Below are positions 6,803 through 15,058 of a DNA stretch of 47,349 nt, piece by piece (position 1 is the stretch's first letter; every line of letters begins with the position of its first letter). This DNA comes from an uncultured Lachnospiraceae bacterium (lineage in GTDB: Bacteria; Bacillota; Clostridia; Lachnospirales; Lachnospiraceae). A program made the translations under genes and the position numbers. Location of the stretch: positions 1 through 47,349 of the forward strand of contig CAJUCN010000020.1 in the NCBI GenBank assembly GCA_910585005.1, written 5' to 3'. The notes below the pieces were generated by a model. It was given only the letters and a program-made list of their open reading frames with translations, did not search any database and was not told the DNA's origin.

Positions 6803-8005
6803 TTGAAGATCAGGAATTTAAAAACAGGCAGATTTCATCTCGTGTGGTTGTTTTTTTTGGGCGCTTTATTGACAGCATTGTCCGTATCGGGAGATTGCGC
6901 TAAGGCGAAAGAACTGCCGGAAGGATCGCTCCCGGGGCAAGTGAATGAGGAAGAAATCATGCAGGAAGTGGAAAACATTTTAAGGAACATGACCTTAGAG
7001 GAAAAGGTATACCAGCTTTTTATCATTACACCGGAAGCTCTGACAGGAAACAAGGCGGTTGGGGCAGCCGGGGAGACGACCAGGAAGGGCCTGGAGAAAT
7101 ATCCGGTGGGTGGCTTGGTTTACTTTTCCAAAAATCTGAAAAATCCTGCCCAGACGAAGAAAATGCTGCAAAAAACCATGGAATTTTCTTACGAAATAGA
7201 AGGGATGCCCCTGTTTATCTGTATTGACGAAGAGGGCGGCCGTGTAGCCAGGGTGGGGAACAATCCTGCTTTTGGGGTACCCAAGGTGGGAGCCATGGAA
7301 AAGATAACAAATGAGGAAGAGGCATATGCAGTTGGGGAGACGATTGGCGCGTATCTTTCCCGACTGGGATTTAATTTTGATTTTGCGCCGGATGCGGATG
7401 TGCTTACGAACCAAGACAATACGGTGATCGGTGACAGATCCTTTGGAAAGGATCCGGAGGCCGTTACCCAGATGGCAGCCGCAGTCTCAGACGGGCTTCA
7501 CAGCCAGGGGGTGCTCAGCACGTTTAAACATTTTCCGGGCCATGGAGCGACACGGGAGGATACCCATGAGGGGTTTGCCTATACGGAGAAGACTTATGAA
7601 GAATTACTAAAATGTGAGTTAAAGCCGTTTATGGCAGCCGGCGAAAAGGGGATCGATGCGGTCATGGCAGCCCATATTTTTGTACCAAGCATAACCGGGG
7701 ATGAGATACCCTGTTCTTTGTCGGAAAAGATGCTTACGGATATTTTGCGTGAGGACTTAGGGTTTGAAGGGCTTATCATTACAGACGCCTTAAATATGGG
7801 CGCCATTACGAAGAAGTATTCTTCCGCCCAGGCAGCAGTCATGGCATTTGAGGCGGGAGCGGATATGCTTTTGATGCCTCAGGATTTTGTGCAGGCGGCG
7901 GAAGGGATCCTTTTTGCAGTCCAAAAAGGGGAGATCAGTGAGGAGCGCGTTGATGCCTCTTTAAGGCGGATCATAAAAGCAAAACTAATGTGGAAAGGAC
8001 ATTGA
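6803..8005 (+). CDS. Secreted glycoside hydrolase family 3 beta-N-acetylhexosaminidase (NagZ-like)
   Basis: Hydrolyses terminal beta-N-acetylglucosamine, typically from peptidoglycan fragments. The GH3 core shows KHFPGHGATREDTHEG, with the NagZ-type loop supplying the catalytic His-Asp, and FEGLIITDALNMGAI near the C-terminus. The N-terminus has basic residues and a hydrophobic stretch (LVWLFFLGALLTALSV), so it is probably exported, as in Gram-positive NagZ proteins. The frame is open from 6713 inside the ATPase gene, but that would add non-family residues; TTG 6803, 5 bp past the ATPase stop, is preferred with AGAAGGGA upstream. It may be read through from the metal operon, but no functional link to metals is evident. 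Confidence 0.87.
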   Translation: MKIRNLKTGRFHLVWLFFLGALLTALSVSGDCAKAKELPEGSLPGQVNEEEIMQEVENILRNMTLEEKVYQLFIITPEALTGNKAVGAAGETTRKGLEKYPVGGLVYFSKNLKNPAQTKKMLQKTMEFSYEIEGMPLFICIDEEGGRVARVGNNPAFGVPKVGAMEKITNEEEAYAVGETIGAYLSRLGFNFDFAPDADVLTNQDNTVIGDRSFGKDPEAVTQMAAAVSDGLHSQGVLSTFKHFPGHGATREDTHEGFAYTEKTYEELLKCELKPFMAAGEKGIDAVMAAHIFVPSITGDEIPCSLSEKMLTDILREDLGFEGLIITDALNMGAITKKYSSAQAAVMAFEAGADMLLMPQDFVQAAEGILFAVQKGEISEERVDASLRRIIKAKLMWKGH

Positions 8006-8030
8006 AAAATCGAAGAAAATCACCTATACT
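8002..8030 (+). promoter_or_regulatory. Sigma-A promoter of the envelope-sensing operon
   Basis: TTGAAA (8002-8007), 17-bp spacer, TATACT (8025-8030). The -35 overlaps the nagZ stop codon, and a 40-nt leader precedes the next ATG at 8070. Confidence 0.75.
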
Positions 8031-8069
8031 AATTTCATAACGAGAAACCAATGAGAAGGTGGGGATACC

Positions 8070-9161
8070 ATGAAGCGAAAGAATGCAGTTATTTCTTTTT
8101 ATTTAGTCATTTGTCTTTTATTTCTATCCCCTGCCTTCTCTTTTTGTGTTTTTGGGGCACAAGAGGAAGAGGGGGTGCTGGAAGCATATCAGGATTATCA
8201 GCAGCGTTTTTGGGGGATTACCAGCCGCCGTGAGATAGAAGCCGCTGGTTTCCAGGTCATTACGGATCAAATATTTCCCATAGAGACTTCCTGTTTTGGG
8301 GGAGTGATGCTGATTCCCGCGTTGGAGAAAACTTATCACCGGTTGGCGCTTTTTCTTGTCCGGGAAGATGGAACTATTGTATACCGCACAGACCAGCTTG
8401 AAGTGAACAACAAAAATAAGGGGCAGATGAAGCAGCCGATCAAGGAACTTGCAGCCGTTTCTTTTCAGGAACTTGACGGAGATGGCAGAATGGATATTGT
8501 GCTGATTGTTATCTGCGAGAATGAGACGGGTTCTTATAGGAGGAAGCCTTATAAGGTAGGAGATGTGCTGTTTCAAAATGAACAGGGATTTTACCGGGAT
8601 TACCGGATCTCCGACAAGATCAACCGTTTTAGTATGAACAAGAGCGTGGAATGCATTACGGCATTTGTGCGGGATGGCAGGTCGGCGGAGTTTCTTTATA
8701 CGGCAACGACCAGAAGGGAACTTTTATCCCAGGGGTTCCAGGTGGCACAGGAGCAGTGTTACTTTAGGCAGTTTGAGAAGCTGGGCAGGCTTGAGGTAGT
8801 GCCGGGGACGTATACGATGGCGGATTTCGCTGTTTTCATGATCTACCTGATCAACGAGCAGGGCGAGATCGTCTGGAGTTTCCAGCCTATGGGCGAATAT
8901 GATAATCTCTATGCGTTAAAGGGAATAACCTGCCGGGACATTGACGGGGATGGAATGAAAGATATCCTTGTACTGGCCAGGTACAGTTACGAAGGAAATG
9001 AACTTTTGACGGAAAGCAATTATTCAATTTATTATCAGCGGACGGATGGCTTTTTTGAAGATACCATGATACAAAAGAGATATCCCTGCAGCGACGAGGA
9101 TACTGTGGCAGGGCTTGTAGAAAAGGCGAGAGCCTATTGGGGGTGGAAGACAGAAGGATGA
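8070..9161 (+). CDS. Secreted protein with duplicated DxDGDG (FG-GAP/VCBS-like) halves
   Basis: Not a protein with a known function. A signal peptide (hydrophobic stretch then FGA/QEE) precedes a mature part built from two similar halves. Each has REI/ELxxxGFQV, a block reading FLVREDGTIV or YLINEQGEIV, and then a calcium-loop-like motif: FQELDGDGRMDIVLI and CRDIDGDGMKDILVL. Such DxDGDG loops occur in integrin-like/VCBS repeats that bind calcium. The gene overlaps the response regulator start by four bases (ATGA), so the product is probably part of a sensory unit with the kinase and the protein at 11225. A ligand- or wall-sensing accessory role is inference from this context. Confidence 0.75.
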   Translation: MKRKNAVISFYLVICLLFLSPAFSFCVFGAQEEEGVLEAYQDYQQRFWGITSRREIEAAGFQVITDQIFPIETSCFGGVMLIPALEKTYHRLALFLVREDGTIVYRTDQLEVNNKNKGQMKQPIKELAAVSFQELDGDGRMDIVLIVICENETGSYRRKPYKVGDVLFQNEQGFYRDYRISDKINRFSMNKSVECITAFVRDGRSAEFLYTATTRRELLSQGFQVAQEQCYFRQFEKLGRLEVVPGTYTMADFAVFMIYLINEQGEIVWSFQPMGEYDNLYALKGITCRDIDGDGMKDILVLARYSYEGNELLTESNYSIYYQRTDGFFEDTMIQKRYPCSDEDTVAGLVEKARAYWGWKTEG

Positions 9162-9817
9162 TTAAGATACTGATTGTAGATGACGAAAAGGCAATATGTG
9201 ATTTGATTGACTTAAATTTATCGGCTTCCGGTTATCTGTGCACGGCGGTGCAGGATGGCCTGAAAGCTATTGAAATGATTGAAAAGGAGCAGTTTGACCT
9301 GATTCTTCTTGATATTATGCTGCCTGGGGTAGACGGGTATGACATTATGGATTATGTCAGGCCTTTGAAAGTTCCGGTGATCTTTATCACAGCCAAGCAT
9401 GAAGTAAGAGACCGGGTAAAAGGGTTAAAACTTGGCGCAGATGATTATCTGGTCAAGCCTTTTGACGTGGTGGAACTGGTGGCCAGGGTGGAGGCTGTGC
9501 TGCGGCGTTACCAGAAAGTGCAGCAGATCCAAACGGTAGGCGATGTGGTAGTGGATATGGAAGCAAGGCAGGTTACCAGAGGCGGAAAGCCAGTGGTTTT
9601 AACGAATAAGGAATTTCAGCTTCTGGTCTTATTTGTAACCAACAAAAATGTTGCCCTGTTCAGGGAAAGCCTGTATGAGAAGGTATGGGAAGAGGAATAT
9701 TACGGCGACAGCCGTACCCTGGATCTTCATGTGCAGCGGCTTCGCAGAAAGCTTGGATGGGAACATAATCTGGTAGCGGTATACAAAGTGGGATACCGCT
9801 TAGAGGTATCACAATGA
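9158..9817 (+). CDS. OmpR/PhoB family response regulator
   Basis: Two-domain transcription factor of 219 aa. The receiver has the acidic pair DDE (residues 8-10), phospho-acceptor Asp52 in LLDIMLPG, the Thr/Ala switch FITAK and KPFD. The C-terminal winged helix includes LTNKEFQLLVL and DSRTLDLHVQRLRRKLG, typical of the OmpR/PhoB class, which binds direct repeats spaced by about one helical turn. Start ATG 9158 overlaps the preceding stop (ATGA), and its own stop overlaps the kinase start in the same way. The frame extends to 9137 but the receiver begins at 9158. An 11-bp-phased GATG array downstream of the operon (12048-12116) is a plausible target. Confidence 0.93.
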   Translation: MIKILIVDDEKAICDLIDLNLSASGYLCTAVQDGLKAIEMIEKEQFDLILLDIMLPGVDGYDIMDYVRPLKVPVIFITAKHEVRDRVKGLKLGADDYLVKPFDVVELVARVEAVLRRYQKVQQIQTVGDVVVDMEARQVTRGGKPVVLTNKEFQLLVLFVTNKNVALFRESLYEKVWEEEYYGDSRTLDLHVQRLRRKLGWEHNLVAVYKVGYRLEVSQ

Positions 9818-11244
9818 AATTTTCTTTGAAACTTCTGTTGTGGAGTATTATCGTGATGGCGGCTGCCTTTGGGTTTAGCGGGTTTTATCTGGTAAATTAT
9901 GTATTTGAGACTTCCCTGGCAAGGGAAGTGGGACAGGCGTTGGATGAAAACAGCATTCTCCGTTTTGCCTTTGAAACGGCTGCCCTGAATGTGCCGGCGA
10001 AATATGATATGCTGCAGGATGGGTCTATTGAGCAGATTGCGGTGAATTTGGAGACCAGCGGACAAAACACAGGGCGTATGCTCCGCATTTCGGATGAAAG
10101 ACAAAGCGTACTGTATGCCAGTGATGGTTTTGAGGCCAGTGAGGAACAGCTTGCACAGACAGATGAACTGACGAAAACGTACCGGATCATTCAGGTGGGG
10201 GAGAAGTATTATATTCACACCGGGAGTATTGTCAAGGCGCTGGACAGGGCCCTTTACTTAGAGACTTTAAGGGATATTTCAGAGGTGTTTTATGAACGTG
10301 CTTTAGGTTTTGGGGTATACCGCAGGGTTACAATCCTGATGTTGGCGCTTGGGACGCTGGTCATGCACTTGATCGCTTCCTGGCTGACGAAGCCGATCCG
10401 TCTGTTGACGAAAGCGACGAAGCAAATGGCGGCAGGGGATTATGCATACCGTGCTAAGAAGGTGGGGAGCGATGAACTAGGGCAGCTTACATTGGACTTT
10501 AACAAGATGGCGGAGGCGCTTGAGGAAAATGTTGGGAAGCTGGAGGAAGAACTACAGGCCAGGGAAGATTTTGTAGGAGCGTTTGCCCATGAATTGAAAA
10601 CACCTCTTACATCGATTATCGGTTATGCAGATATGCTCCGGTCCAGGAAATTGGATGAAGAAAAAAGTATTTTATCTGCAAATTATATCTATACAGAAGG
10701 AAAACGTTTAGAGAGCATGTCTATCCGGCTCTTAGACATTATGGTAGCGCGTCATGGCACGCCGGAATTCCAGAATGTTCCGGTGGAAAATTTATTTCTT
10801 TATCTGAAAGATATGTTCCAGACCAATGAAGAGATGCATTTTGTATACCGCTATGACCCGGGAAACGTTATGGTGGAGGGCGGCCTGATTATTACGGTGC
10901 TGATCAACCTTTTGGACAATGCCTGTAAAGCGTCGGAACCAGGCAGCACTGTGGAGATTGGAGGAACCGTACAGGAAGAAGGATACCGGTTTATGGTAAA
11001 AGATCATGGGGTGGGAATTGCGCCACAGGAGGTCAAAAAGATCACCAAGGCTTTTTATATGGTAGATAAATCCAGATCCAGGAGCAGAAACGGCGCTGGG
11101 CTGGGGCTTGCCTTATGCGCTGAGATCCTTGCCATTCATGAAAGCAGGCTGGAGATTGACAGTACGCTGGGCGAAGGGACTTGTATGAGCTTTTTGATCC
11201 ATGCAGGCAGGAAGGAGGACGGAGATGAAAAAAACAGTGATTAA
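9814..11244 (+). CDS. Membrane sensor histidine kinase
   Basis: Partner kinase of the preceding regulator, 476 aa. Topology: N-terminal membrane helix (about 5-30), an extracellular sensor of roughly 130 residues, and a second membrane helix (VTILMLALGTLVMHLIAS). Then come a HAMP linker (TKPIRLLTKATKQMAAGDY), a HisKA helix with phospho-acceptor His in FAHELKTPLTSI, and an ATP-binding domain with N-box LLDNACKAS, G1 DHGVGIAP and G2 NGAGLGLAL. It overlaps the regulator by four bases and the next gene by 20 bases, showing tight operon packing. The signal is unknown; the secreted and membrane-anchored neighbours suggest an envelope cue. Confidence 0.93.
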   Translation: MKFSLKLLLWSIIVMAAAFGFSGFYLVNYVFETSLAREVGQALDENSILRFAFETAALNVPAKYDMLQDGSIEQIAVNLETSGQNTGRMLRISDERQSVLYASDGFEASEEQLAQTDELTKTYRIIQVGEKYYIHTGSIVKALDRALYLETLRDISEVFYERALGFGVYRRVTILMLALGTLVMHLIASWLTKPIRLLTKATKQMAAGDYAYRAKKVGSDELGQLTLDFNKMAEALEENVGKLEEELQAREDFVGAFAHELKTPLTSIIGYADMLRSRKLDEEKSILSANYIYTEGKRLESMSIRLLDIMVARHGTPEFQNVPVENLFLYLKDMFQTNEEMHFVYRYDPGNVMVEGGLIITVLINLLDNACKASEPGSTVEIGGTVQEEGYRFMVKDHGVGIAPQEVKKITKAFYMVDKSRSRSRNGAGLGLALCAEILAIHESRLEIDSTLGEGTCMSFLIHAGRKEDGDEKNSD

Positions 11245-12049
11245 TTATCTGCTTCTTCTCGTAGCGGCGCTGGTAGCAGTCTTTTCCGTCTGGGGTCCGG
11301 AAGCGCTTGCTGTTTATAAAGACAAGACCATATTAAATGCGATCAATACCCAGACCACTGAGGAGGGGGAAAAAGGATACCGTTATCAGCTTACGGCGGG
11401 GGAACGGCTTTATATTTTATCCCAGTGTTTAAACAGACAGTCGCAGCCGGAAAGTGAGCAGAACGCTCTGACGCGGACTGAGGAAGTGGAGGTTCAGGAA
11501 TTGGAAGGCGCTTATGCATTTGTAGTGAATCACCAAGGGCCTTCGGGCAGGGAGATCACGGACGAAGAGATTTATGCGACCTGCAACCGGATGTTGGAGG
11601 ATCTAAAACAGGCGGGGATTCTGCCCGATACCGTAATGGATGTGAGTGCAGGAGCGTATGACGCGGTGTTATATTCCGCCATTGACGTTTTAGAGCCGAG
11701 AAATAATGTGGCCGTATGGAAGGTGAGCCTTTCTACCAGCCAAAAAAATGCCAACAAGGCAAACCGGCTGTTGGATGTGTATCTGGATGCAGATACAGGG
11801 AAGCCTTATGAGTTTTATGTCCGCACACAGCTTAGCTGGGAGGAAGTTGATCCCGATGCAGTGATTAGAGCATGGTGTGATTACATGGGGTTGGGGGAGC
11901 CGGAGGGATATGAGACGAATAATCCGCTGTTGGAAACAACGCCGTATTATCAAAAGTATGTAGTCCGTGGCAATGGAGAGGAAAGGACCATTGTTACGAT
12001 TGGGTTTTATGAAGGGATTAACGAATTGTTTATAAAAATATCAAAATGA
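11225..12049 (+). CDS. Membrane-anchored extracellular protein of the two-component operon, unknown function
   Basis: No recognised family. An uncleaved signal or anchor (NYLLLLVAALVAVFSVWGPEALA) precedes about 245 extracellular residues with a mixed alpha/beta look. Sequences such as VWKVSLSTSQKNANKANRLLDVYLDADTGKPYEF resemble PepSY-like or YcdB-like secreted domains, but this is only an impression. Start ATG 11225 is chosen for GGAGGACGGAG upstream; the first 20 bases overlap the kinase gene. Lying last in the operon with the kinase and the DxDGDG protein, it may modulate the kinase from outside. Its stop codon is at the beginning of the phased GATG array. Confidence 0.7.
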   Translation: MKKTVINYLLLLVAALVAVFSVWGPEALAVYKDKTILNAINTQTTEEGEKGYRYQLTAGERLYILSQCLNRQSQPESEQNALTRTEEVEVQELEGAYAFVVNHQGPSGREITDEEIYATCNRMLEDLKQAGILPDTVMDVSAGAYDAVLYSAIDVLEPRNNVAVWKVSLSTSQKNANKANRLLDVYLDADTGKPYEFYVRTQLSWEEVDPDAVIRAWCDYMGLGEPEGYETNNPLLETTPYYQKYVVRGNGEERTIVTIGFYEGINELFIKISK

Positions 12050-12116
12050 TGCAAAAAAGATGCAAAAATGATGGAACTTTGATGCAAGTATGATGAAAAA
12101 ATGATGCACTGATGCA
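12048..12116 (+). promoter_or_regulatory. Array of GATG boxes at exact 11-bp spacing, candidate response-regulator operator
   Basis: GATG occurs at 12048, 12059, 12070, 12081, 12092 and 12103, each 11 bp from the last, with one more at 12111. Most read GATGCA; two read GATGGA and GATGAA. The fifth interval ends where a -35 would lie for the TATTAT at 12126-12131. OmpR/PhoB-family regulators bind such phased direct repeats and can replace the -35 contact. Assignment to the regulator at 9158 is inference. Confidence 0.75.
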
Positions 12117-12125
12117 GTACACTTT

Positions 12126-12131
12126 TATTAT
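12126..12131 (+). promoter_or_regulatory. Candidate -10 element of the amidase-deacetylase gene
   Basis: TATTAT lies 17 bp after the GATGCA box at 12103-12108, which occupies the -35 position and has no resemblance to TTGACA. This layout suits an activator-dependent promoter. Confidence 0.5.
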
Positions 12132-12212
12132 GAAATACTTACCGTAAGACCCCAGGGTATGGCGCTGAGTAGGAAAAGAAAGAATTGCTGCAAGAAGGGA
12201 GCATCATTTTTT

Positions 12213-13697
12213 ATGTACAAGAGAAGAAACCACAAAAAGAGCGCTTTGGCATATGATAAGAAAAGAAAGGAAAAAAGGCTTCTGCTTGAGGGAGAGTGGC
12301 TGCTGGCAATGGGAATGCTGTTTTTTTCCGTTTTGGTTACCGCAGCGGCATTCATTTTGCCGGAGAGAAACCATCTGTTAGAGATGGGGCAGGAGACGAA
12401 TGACCGGTTAGCGGATCAGTCCTATGAAGAAATCAAATGGAAAATGGAACGGGCGAATTCCTCCGTGCGGGGGCAGGCAGAGGGCTATCAGAAACAAGTT
12501 TTGACGTGGAGTGGAAGTGTGCAGGATGATAGGCAGCAGGAAGAGCCGGATGCTCCCCTTATTGTGATCGATCCAGGGCATGGAGGGGAAGACGATGGCT
12601 GTGTTGAAATGGGAACCAAGGAAAAGAGTGTGAATTTGCAGATTGCATTTTTGGTAAAAGATCAATTGGAGGAAATGGGATTTCGGGTACAGCTTACAAG
12701 AACCGAGGATACCTATATGATGAAAGAGGCAAGGGCGATTTATGCAAACCAGGCAAAGGCGGATGCATTTATTAGCATTCACCAGAATACTTTTGAGGAC
12801 GCTTCCGTGTGCGGGATAGAGACTTGGTATGATGAAACGGGTTCCAGCAGGGAAAGCGGAAGACTGGCACAGCTTATCCATCAGAAAACATTAGACAGTA
12901 CCCAGGCGCAGGAAAGGGATCTTAGGGGAGATGCCGGTTTTTGTGTGACTAGTAAGACCAAAATGCCGTCATGCCTCATTGAAACGGGGTTTCTCTCCAA
13001 TGACACAGAAAAAAAGAATTTGGCAGATGTGATCTATCAGAAGAAAATTGCCCAGGGCATAGCGGAAGGCATCGATTTATTTTTTCATCCCAAGACAATG
13101 TATCTGACTTTTGACGATGGACCGTCAGCAGAATGCACGGAAATGGTGTTAAATATTTTAAGGGAAAGAAAGGTAAAGGCTACATTTTTCTTAATCGGGG
13201 AGTATGTGGAAAAGTATCCGGAAGTGGCGAAACGGATTGCCAGGGAAGGGCATACCATAGGGATTCACTGTTACCGGCATGATTACGGGGTGCTCTATCA
13301 AAATGTTGACAGTTATCTTGAAGACTTTCAGAAGGCGTACGATGTGATCGAAGAGGTCACTGGTGTGAAGGCGAAGCTGTTCCGTTTCCCGGGAGGAAGC
13401 GTAAATGCATATAATAAGTCGGTATGCAGGGAAATTGTTAAGGAAATGACAGACAGAGGGTATGTGTATTTTGACTGGAATGCCAGTCTGGACGATGCAG
13501 CAGGGGATTATGAGCCGGAAGAATTACTTGAAAATGCCAAGATAACTGCTATGGACAGGAAAAGGGTGGTGCTTCTTGCCCATGACAGAGTGTATCATAC
13601 TGCTCTTTGCTTGGACCGTCTGATTACACAGTTTCCAGAGTACAAGTTGGAAGTTTTGACACCTGAGACAGAGCCGATAAAATTTAAACTGCCTTAA
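12213..13697 (+). CDS. Fused N-acetylmuramoyl-L-alanine amidase / polysaccharide deacetylase
   Basis: Bifunctional wall enzyme. After a basic, membrane-spanning N-terminus (WLLAMGMLFFSVLVTAAAFIL), an Amidase_3 domain shows IVIDPGHGGEDDG, TRTEDTYM, FISIHQN and CLIETGFLSN (zinc His/Glu residues). A NodB-type deacetylase follows: YLTFDDGPSAECT, HTIGIHCYRHDYG and RFPGGSVNAYN, with the metal Asp-His-His set. It would cleave stem peptides and remove acetyl groups from wall glycans outside the membrane. Start is uncertain: ATG 12213 follows GGGAG by 11 nt; ATG 12159 would add 18 basic residues. The upstream phased array suggests control by the adjacent two-component system. Both domains are common; their fusion is less so. 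Confidence 0.88.
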   Translation: MYKRRNHKKSALAYDKKRKEKRLLLEGEWLLAMGMLFFSVLVTAAAFILPERNHLLEMGQETNDRLADQSYEEIKWKMERANSSVRGQAEGYQKQVLTWSGSVQDDRQQEEPDAPLIVIDPGHGGEDDGCVEMGTKEKSVNLQIAFLVKDQLEEMGFRVQLTRTEDTYMMKEARAIYANQAKADAFISIHQNTFEDASVCGIETWYDETGSSRESGRLAQLIHQKTLDSTQAQERDLRGDAGFCVTSKTKMPSCLIETGFLSNDTEKKNLADVIYQKKIAQGIAEGIDLFFHPKTMYLTFDDGPSAECTEMVLNILRERKVKATFFLIGEYVEKYPEVAKRIAREGHTIGIHCYRHDYGVLYQNVDSYLEDFQKAYDVIEEVTGVKAKLFRFPGGSVNAYNKSVCREIVKEMTDRGYVYFDWNASLDDAAGDYEPEELLENAKITAMDRKRVVLLAHDRVYHTALCLDRLITQFPEYKLEVLTPETEPIKFKLP

Positions 13698-13720
13698 ATG
13701 TATAAATTTTCTTTTCATAT

Positions 13721-13731
13721 CCATAATATGG
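13721..13731. other. Small palindrome upstream of rubrerythrin
   Basis: CCATAATATGG is a perfect 11-bp palindrome in the 74-bp gap before the rubrerythrin gene, followed by a possible -10 TAGAAT (13751-13756). It does not match the PerR box well. It may be an operator; evidence is thin. Confidence 0.3.
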
Positions 13732-13771
13732 TTAGGGAATTTCCATATTGTAGAATAAAAGGAGATAAAAG

Positions 13772-14377
13772 ATGGCAGTGGATTTTAAAAACAGTGAGAC
13801 AAAGGATAATCTAATGCGCGCTTTTGCCGGAGAAAGCCAGGCGAGAAACCGGTATACCTTTGCGGCAGGACAGGCAAAAAAAGAAAATCTTCAGGTGATT
13901 GCGGCAGTCTTCAAATATACGGCGGATCAGGAAAAGGAACACGCAGAAATCTTTTATAATCATTTAAAAGAACTTGCAGGGGAGACGATCCATGTAGACG
14001 GCGGGTATCCGGTGGATATTTCCGAAAATGTCTTAGATCTTTTAAAGAAAGCCCAGCATAATGAATATGAAGAGCACGACCCAGTCTATAAAAACTTTGG
14101 TGAGAAGGCGATGGAAGAAGGTTTCCAAAATGTTGCCCATTCCTTTTTTGCCATTGCGGAGATCGAGAAGGTGCATGGCGACAGGTTTGGGAGGTTTGCC
14201 AAGTGGCTGGAAGAAAATCAATTATTTATCTCGGACGTGAAGACCGGGTGGATATGTTTAAATTGCGGTTACATCTTTGAAGGGGAAAAAGTACCTGAAA
14301 AATGTCCTGTTTGCCAGCATGACAGAGGGTACTTTATCCGGCTTGAGTTCTCGCCCTACGAGGGGTCAAAAGTATAA
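13772..14377 (+). CDS. Rubrerythrin
   Basis: Peroxide-reducing non-haem iron protein of anaerobes, 201 aa. The ferritin-like four-helix domain has the diiron Glu/His ligands in AFAGESQARNRY, ADQEKEHAEIFY and FFAIAEIEKVHGDRF. A C-terminal rubredoxin-like FeS4 domain follows with CLNCGYIF and CPVCQHDRGYF. Domain order and length match classic rubrerythrins. It starts at ATG 13772 with AAAGGAG upstream and appears monocistronic. It would protect the cell against H2O2 together with an NADH-dependent electron donor not present here. Confidence 0.96.
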   Translation: MAVDFKNSETKDNLMRAFAGESQARNRYTFAAGQAKKENLQVIAAVFKYTADQEKEHAEIFYNHLKELAGETIHVDGGYPVDISENVLDLLKKAQHNEYEEHDPVYKNFGEKAMEEGFQNVAHSFFAIAEIEKVHGDRFGRFAKWLEENQLFISDVKTGWICLNCGYIFEGEKVPEKCPVCQHDRGYFIRLEFSPYEGSKV

Positions 14378-14393
14378 TATATAAACTTTGTAA

Positions 14394-14423
14394 TTGACAT
14401 TGGCGGGTAAATGTGAATATAAT
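14394..14423 (+). promoter_or_regulatory. Consensus sigma-A promoter of the VanZ-like gene
   Basis: Perfect TTGACA (14394-14399) and TATAAT (14418-14423) with an 18-bp spacer, 54 bp before the chosen start codon. Confidence 0.85.
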
Positions 14424-14477
14424 GGGGATTAGTAGAGAAGTATGCTCGCATGAGATCGATTGGGGAACAGGAATAGA

Positions 14478-14984
14478 ATGAAGAAAAAGGAAAAAAGGCT
14501 GTTTGTGCCGGCCTTGTGGTTGTTTTTTATTACTTTAGCCGCAGGGATTGCTTATCTCTCTTTCCAAAGTGGGGAGGAAACCAAGAAACTGGGAGAGCAG
14601 TTCATTTTGCAGTTGGCTCAAAATATTAATCATAAACAAAACGTAAGCGCCGCCGAGATAAACGCGTTGACGTATGATATCAGGCAGGGCGGAAGAGCTT
14701 TGGCGTTTTTTGTACTTGGAATCATCGGAACTGCTGCAGTGCATGTCTCCTGCCCAAAGTGGAATTGGGGAATCAAGACAATTATCACTGCTTTTGTGCT
14801 TTTTGCCATTGCATTTTTGACGGAAAAGGTGAAAATTTTTATCCCTTCCAGACATTATAGCTATGAAGAAATGTTGATCAGTATCACGGCTGTGATCATC
14901 GGTTTTTTGGCGGTATCGCTGACTACCCTCACAGTATCCGCACTAAAAGGTTTTTTTCGCTTGATGGCGGCAAGCCATATTTAA
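14478..14984 (+). CDS. VanZ-like membrane protein
   Basis: Integral membrane protein of 168 aa with four predicted helices: LFVPALWLFFITLAAGIAYL, GRALAFFVLGIIGTAAVHV, IITAFVLFAIAFLTEKVKIF and a last helix near ISITAVIIGFLAVSL. The segment LSFQSGEET, a short loop and R-x-x-AFFVLG are reminiscent of VanZ-family proteins (LSFSS..S...K..H...Y..L), though the family match is loose. VanZ proteins have been linked to lipoglycopeptide tolerance, but most family members are uncharacterised. Start ATG 14478 with AGGAAT upstream; a TTG at 14460 extends the frame. It is transcribed alone from a strong promoter and ends at the terminator at 15017. Confidence 0.7.
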   Translation: MKKKEKRLFVPALWLFFITLAAGIAYLSFQSGEETKKLGEQFILQLAQNINHKQNVSAAEINALTYDIRQGGRALAFFVLGIIGTAAVHVSCPKWNWGIKTIITAFVLFAIAFLTEKVKIFIPSRHYSYEEMLISITAVIIGFLAVSLTTLTVSALKGFFRLMAASHI

Positions 14985-15016
14985 AATGATATGATGCTGT
15001 CTATGGGCAGCTACAG

Positions 15017-15048
15017 AAAAAGGCGTCACTTTTTGTGGCGCCTTTTTT
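15017..15048. terminator. Bidirectional intrinsic terminator
   Basis: A 13-bp stem (15017-15029 with 15035-15047, one G-T pair) with a 5-nt T loop is flanked by AAAAA on the left and TTTTTT on the right. It can end both the VanZ-like gene (+) and pyrI (-). Confidence 0.9.
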
Positions 15049-15058
15049 GTAACTTGGG

